DNA of 64,000 nt from Vibrio cortegadensis (GTDB taxonomy: Bacteria; Pseudomonadota; Gammaproteobacteria; Enterobacterales; Vibrionaceae): assembly GCF_024347395.1 (NCBI RefSeq), contig NZ_AP025472.1, forward strand, positions 496,001 to 560,000. Reading direction: 5' to 3'. The notes under the pieces were generated by a model. That model ran no database searches and was not told where the DNA came from. It saw nothing but the letters and a program-made list of their open reading frames with translations. Below are positions 61,005 through 64,000 of this stretch, in pieces (within the stretch, counting starts at the first letter, position 1; the number at the start of each line of letters is the position of its first letter). Both the position numbers and the translations under genes were made by a program.

Positions 61005-63410
61005 TTAGCCTAGTATTACGACAACGTGGTTAACGCTCCCTTGTGGCTGTGCTGGAATTGCACCTTCGACCACCTCGCCATTTAGCGTGATGGTTTTTAC
61101 GCCTTTGCTCACTGAGTCTGGATTTTGTACTTCGATGTTATAAACCGCATCGCGCCATTCACGGCGAACTTCAAAACCAGGCCATGCATTTGGCACACAC
61201 GGGTCAATCACAAGGCCATCAAAACCAAGGCGAACACCAAGCATAAAGTTGGTCACGGCGAAGTAAGCCCAACCTGACGTTCCGGTTAGCCATGGGTGGT
61301 TTGCTCGCCCGTGATCTTGGTGATCACGTCCCATGATGAACTGTACGTATGAGTAAGGTTCAGCGTAGCGAGTTTCAATCATGTCGTTTTGATTGTATGG
61401 GTTTAGAGCGTCATAGAACTTCATCGCTTGATCTCCGCGACCAAGCTTGGCTTCTGCAACCCATGCCCACGGGTTAGGGTGGGAGAAAATCGCGCCGTTC
61501 TCTTTTACACCTTGATAAACACGGGTAACAAAACCAATATCATCGTTGGGGGTGGAGAATGAAGGTGAGTTAAGGTGCAGGCCATATTCTGAGTAGAGGT
61601 GTTCATCGACAGAATTCATTGCGATTTCACCGCGCTCTTGAGATACGGCACCAGACAGTACTGCCAGAGTGTTCGACTCTAGATGGATACGGCCTTCGGT
61701 CTGTTGTGCGGTACCAATTTTGTCGCCATCTTTGGTTAGACCGCGTATATACCAACCCCCTTCATCATCCCATAAGTGGGTTTCACAAGCTTGGCGTACG
61801 CCCTCTGCCATTGTGGTGTATGCATCTACATCGTCATTACGGCCAAGATATTTTGCTAGGTCGATAAATTCTTGTAGTGCCCAGTAGTGAAGGAAAGAGA
61901 CCATCGATGACTCACCGCCACCTAGGTTCAGACAGTCATTCCAGTCGGCACGCAAACCTTTACAGATACCTGTATTACCGACGTATTGTGCCGAGAAGTC
62001 TAGCGCCGCTTTCATATGATCATAGACTGTTGCGATGCCACCATCAGCGTATGGGATCTCTTCATCAAAGAAACTCTCTTCGCCTGTTTCCATCACGTAT
62101 TTACAGATAGTTGGAACGATCCATAGGTGATCATCAGAACAGGTATCGTCAATACCATGGATCTTATCTTCATCACTTGGCGTCGGGACAACTGTTGGTG
62201 ATTTCGATGGCTCCACGTCAGCTTTCTCAGGATCAAACCAATCAGGATCAAATAGGTGTAAACCGTAACCCGCTTTTACTTGGCCTCTTAATAGATCAAC
62301 TAAACGCTTACGTGTCATGCTTGGGTTTGAGTGGGGAACAGAGATTGCGTCTTGAGCCGTGTCACGATAACCAAGGCCAGTACGTCCTCCAACCTCGATA
62401 AAAGAGGCAAAGCGCGACCAAACAACACAGGTTTCCGCTTGATAAAGCGTCCATGTGTTGATCATGGTATCCAAGCCTTCATTTGGTGATTTCACTTGGA
62501 ATTTATTACAACGTTGTTCCCAGTGATCTTTAATGCCAGCAAATGCCGCATCGATATTGGCTGGATCTTGATACTTTTTACGAAGTTTTGCGCCATTCCC
62601 TTTGCCTAAACCTAGAATGTAAGCAAAGCGAATCTCTTCTCCGGGCTGAATTACGAACTGTTTATGCAGTGAACCACAGTGGTTGTAACAAGTTTGTGCG
62701 CTGTTTGAGCACTTACCTTGTTCAACTGCAATGGGGTTCGCTTCATCACGGTAAGCGCCTAAGAAGTTATCACGCTGGCCATCGTAGCTATCTGGAGAGA
62801 ATGTAGAGGCTAAATAGTAGAAGCCTTCAAAATCATTGGTGTTGTAGTAAAGATCGTATTCAATCACTCCATCTTTATATTCAGTGCCAGCAGAGTAGAG
62901 TGACATCTGGTGATTTTGATTGTCTGATTGAATATGACTAAATGAGAACTCCACAAATGAGAATGCACTGATGGTACGCGGCTTATCGCTGGTGTTTTTT
63001 AAGACCACATCCCAAACTTCCGCATCTTCACCTTTTGGTACAAATAGTGTTTTAGTTGCTTGAATACCGTTGTAATCACATTTGAACTTTGAATATGACA
63101 AACCATGACGAACTTCATAACTTGCTTCATCTAAGCTTTTTGCAACGGGTTGCCATGAAATTGACCAGTAATCGCCAGTTTCATCATCGCGGAGGTAAAC
63201 ATAGTGTCCTGGACGATCAAATGATGCGTTTGGACGAAACTTAGTGACGCGATTGTGTTCTGGTGAGTTATAGAACGAATACCCCCCAGCATTGTGTGAA
63301 ATAACGGTACAAAATTTCTCGGTCCCTAAATAATTTGTCCAAGGTGCAGGTACGTCAGGTCGTGTAATGACGTATTCACGATTTTCATTATCGAAATAGC
63401 CGTATTTCAT
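61005..63410 (-). CDS. chbP: N,N'-diacetylchitobiose phosphorylase (GH94)
   Basis: Cytoplasmic enzyme splitting (GlcNAc)2 with phosphate into GlcNAc-1-phosphate and GlcNAc. The 801 residues follow the characterised Vibrio enzyme from MKYGYFDNENREYVITRPDV onward. The catalytic acid Asp492 falls in GLRADWNDCLNLGG, the same number as in V. proteolyticus ChBP. Phosphate-site residues lie in the block around HPNPWAW and TGTSGWA. The start is set at this ATG (AAGGAAAAG upstream), dropping nine residues of a longer frame. Its neighbours are GH20 and a hexomutase. Confidence 0.95.
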   Translation of the reverse strand: MKYGYFDNENREYVITRPDVPAPWTNYLGTEKFCTVISHNAGGYSFYNSPEHNRVTKFRPNASFDRPGHYVYLRDDETGDYWSISWQPVAKSLDEASYEVRHGLSYSKFKCDYNGIQATKTLFVPKGEDAEVWDVVLKNTSDKPRTISAFSFVEFSFSHIQSDNQNHQMSLYSAGTEYKDGVIEYDLYYNTNDFEGFYYLASTFSPDSYDGQRDNFLGAYRDEANPIAVEQGKCSNSAQTCYNHCGSLHKQFVIQPGEEIRFAYILGLGKGNGAKLRKKYQDPANIDAAFAGIKDHWEQRCNKFQVKSPNEGLDTMINTWTLYQAETCVVWSRFASFIEVGGRTGLGYRDTAQDAISVPHSNPSMTRKRLVDLLRGQVKAGYGLHLFDPDWFDPEKADVEPSKSPTVVPTPSDEDKIHGIDDTCSDDHLWIVPTICKYVMETGEESFFDEEIPYADGGIATVYDHMKAALDFSAQYVGNTGICKGLRADWNDCLNLGGGESSMVSFLHYWALQEFIDLAKYLGRNDDVDAYTTMAEGVRQACETHLWDDEGGWYIRGLTKDGDKIGTAQQTEGRIHLESNTLAVLSGAVSQERGEIAMNSVDEHLYSEYGLHLNSPSFSTPNDDIGFVTRVYQGVKENGAIFSHPNPWAWVAEAKLGRGDQAMKFYDALNPYNQNDMIETRYAEPYSYVQFIMGRDHQDHGRANHPWLTGTSGWAYFAVTNFMLGVRLGFDGLVIDPCVPNAWPGFEVRREWRDAVYNIEVQNPDSVSKGVKTITLNGEVVEGAIPAQPQGSVNHVVVILG

Positions 63411-63499
63411 GATCTTTTCCTTTTTAACAAGCTGCAATGGGTAATGGGCAGCTAAAAATTCACAATTAGTATCGTTCTAGAATCTTTTTCTAGACGTCG

Positions 63500-64000
63500 T
63501 TAGTTTTTCCAAGGGGAGCGGAAGTTCACACCTTGCTTTGAGAGCAAAGGCAAATGTCCTTTTAATCGAGATAGATAACAGTGCCAATCTCGGTTTGGTT
63601 TTTCTGTCCAGCACGCTTCTGCCATTGCCGTTAAACGGGGGAAAACCATGTAGTCCATGCGAGACTGGTTATTGATGATTTCAGACCATAAAGCGCATTG
63701 AATACCTAAAATCCGTTTCCTTATCGGGTCCGACTCTGGAATCTCAGCGAGAGGCTCATAGTGGTAAGCTTGAAGGAGCGGGATCACGCAGGCCCAATCC
63801 ACACCTGGTTCTTCTGGCGCATAGTCTTGTGTCATGTCGAGATAGGTGTATTGCGCGGGTTGCAATACGACATCAAAGCCTTGTCTTGCGCAATTTACTG
63901 CCGCTTCTTCACTCAACCATGAGTAGATAACCGTGTCTTTACTGACTTTGTTGCCATGCTGAGCTTCTTCCCATCCGACCATGCGTTTGCCTAAAGCTTT
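63500..64000 (-). CDS. Beta-N-acetylhexosaminidase, GH20 (5' end outside the window)
   Basis: The C-terminal 166 residues of a GH20 enzyme. The frame is open to the window edge, entering as KALGKRMVGWEEAQHG; the tryptophan of GWEE is a substrate-site landmark of the family. YTYLDMTQDYAPEEPGVDWA and GIQCALWSEIINNQSRMDYMVFPRLTAMAEACW follow and are equally typical. It would split chito-oligosaccharides into GlcNAc. It precedes the GH94 gene on the minus strand; the 89-base gap holds a TCTAGA-based hairpin (63476-63494). Confidence 0.9.
   Translation of the reverse strand, partial: KALGKRMVGWEEAQHGNKVSKDTVIYSWLSEEAAVNCARQGFDVVLQPAQYTYLDMTQDYAPEEPGVDWACVIPLLQAYHYEPLAEIPESDPIRKRILGIQCALWSEIINNQSRMDYMVFPRLTAMAEACWTEKPNRDWHCYLSRLKGHLPLLSKQGVNFRSPWKN

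Noticed and set aside
61619..62806. Series of plus-strand open frames opposite the GH94 gene
   Set aside because: They are consecutive shadows of a strongly conserved enzyme, and no product resembles a known protein.

Overview
The window is a stretch of Vibrionaceae chromosome, most likely the large chromosome of a Vibrio species. This rests on gene content and order: yqaA, an M16 protease, gshA, luxS, corB, ypjD and ffh-rpsP-rimM-trmD-rplS; then yacG-zapD-coaE-pilDCBA; then pdhR-aceEF-lpd; a LuxR/HapR-type regulator divergent from hpt; can, yadGH, panCB-folK-pcnB-gluQ-dksA, hrpB-mrcB, acnB-yacL and glnK-amtB; an FbpABC iron transporter; and the start of a chitobiose catabolic cluster. No phage, plasmid, transposon, tRNA, rRNA or CRISPR array is visible. 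The species cannot be fixed from the sequence alone.

Layout. 1-1230: end of oadA and oadB (Na+-pumping oxaloacetate decarboxylase). 1.4-10.9 kb: a quinone-oxidoreductase-like enzyme, yqaA, an M16 lipoprotein protease, gshA, a lytic-transglycosylase-like lipoprotein, luxS, and on the minus strand corB and ypjD. 11.1-14.8 kb: SRP and ribosome/tRNA maturation operon. 14.8-22.0 kb (minus strand): yacG, zapD, coaE, the type IV pilus genes pilD, pilC, pilB and pilA, and nadC. 22.2-30.3 kb: ampD, then the pyruvate dehydrogenase genes behind a perfect PdhR operator. 30.5-36.6 kb: the quorum-sensing master regulator, hpt, carbonic anhydrase beside a SulP transporter, and an ABC exporter. 36.6-42.6 kb (minus strand): pantothenate and folate genes, pcnB, gluQ, dksA, sfsA. 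42.7-50.0 kb: hrpB, mrcB and a patatin/beta-barrel fusion. 50.3-59.3 kb: acnB, yacL, glnK-amtB, fbpABC. 59.5-64.0 kb (minus strand): phosphohexomutase, GH94 N,N'-diacetylchitobiose phosphorylase, and a GH20 hexosaminidase cut by the window edge.

How the genes work together. Quorum sensing (luxS and the LuxR/HapR homologue), the chitin-regulated DNA-uptake pilus (pilABCD) and chitobiose breakdown lie within 56 kb. In Vibrio these are linked through chitin-induced competence. Central carbon metabolism is represented by pdhR-aceEF-lpd and acnB. Nitrogen and iron supply are represented by glnK-amtB, with a sigma-54 promoter and NtrC site, and by fbpABC, with a Fur box.

The coding content is conventional and I did not find a convincing new multi-gene system. 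The unexplained structure is between genes: two degenerate tandem-repeat arrays of 15-16 bp directly after stop codons, an 8-bp tandem repeat, an ERIC-type element behind acnB, a chain of overlapping mini-ORFs leading into acnB, an intrinsic terminator whose stem is also an NtrC site, and several T-tailed hairpins between ampD and pdhR.
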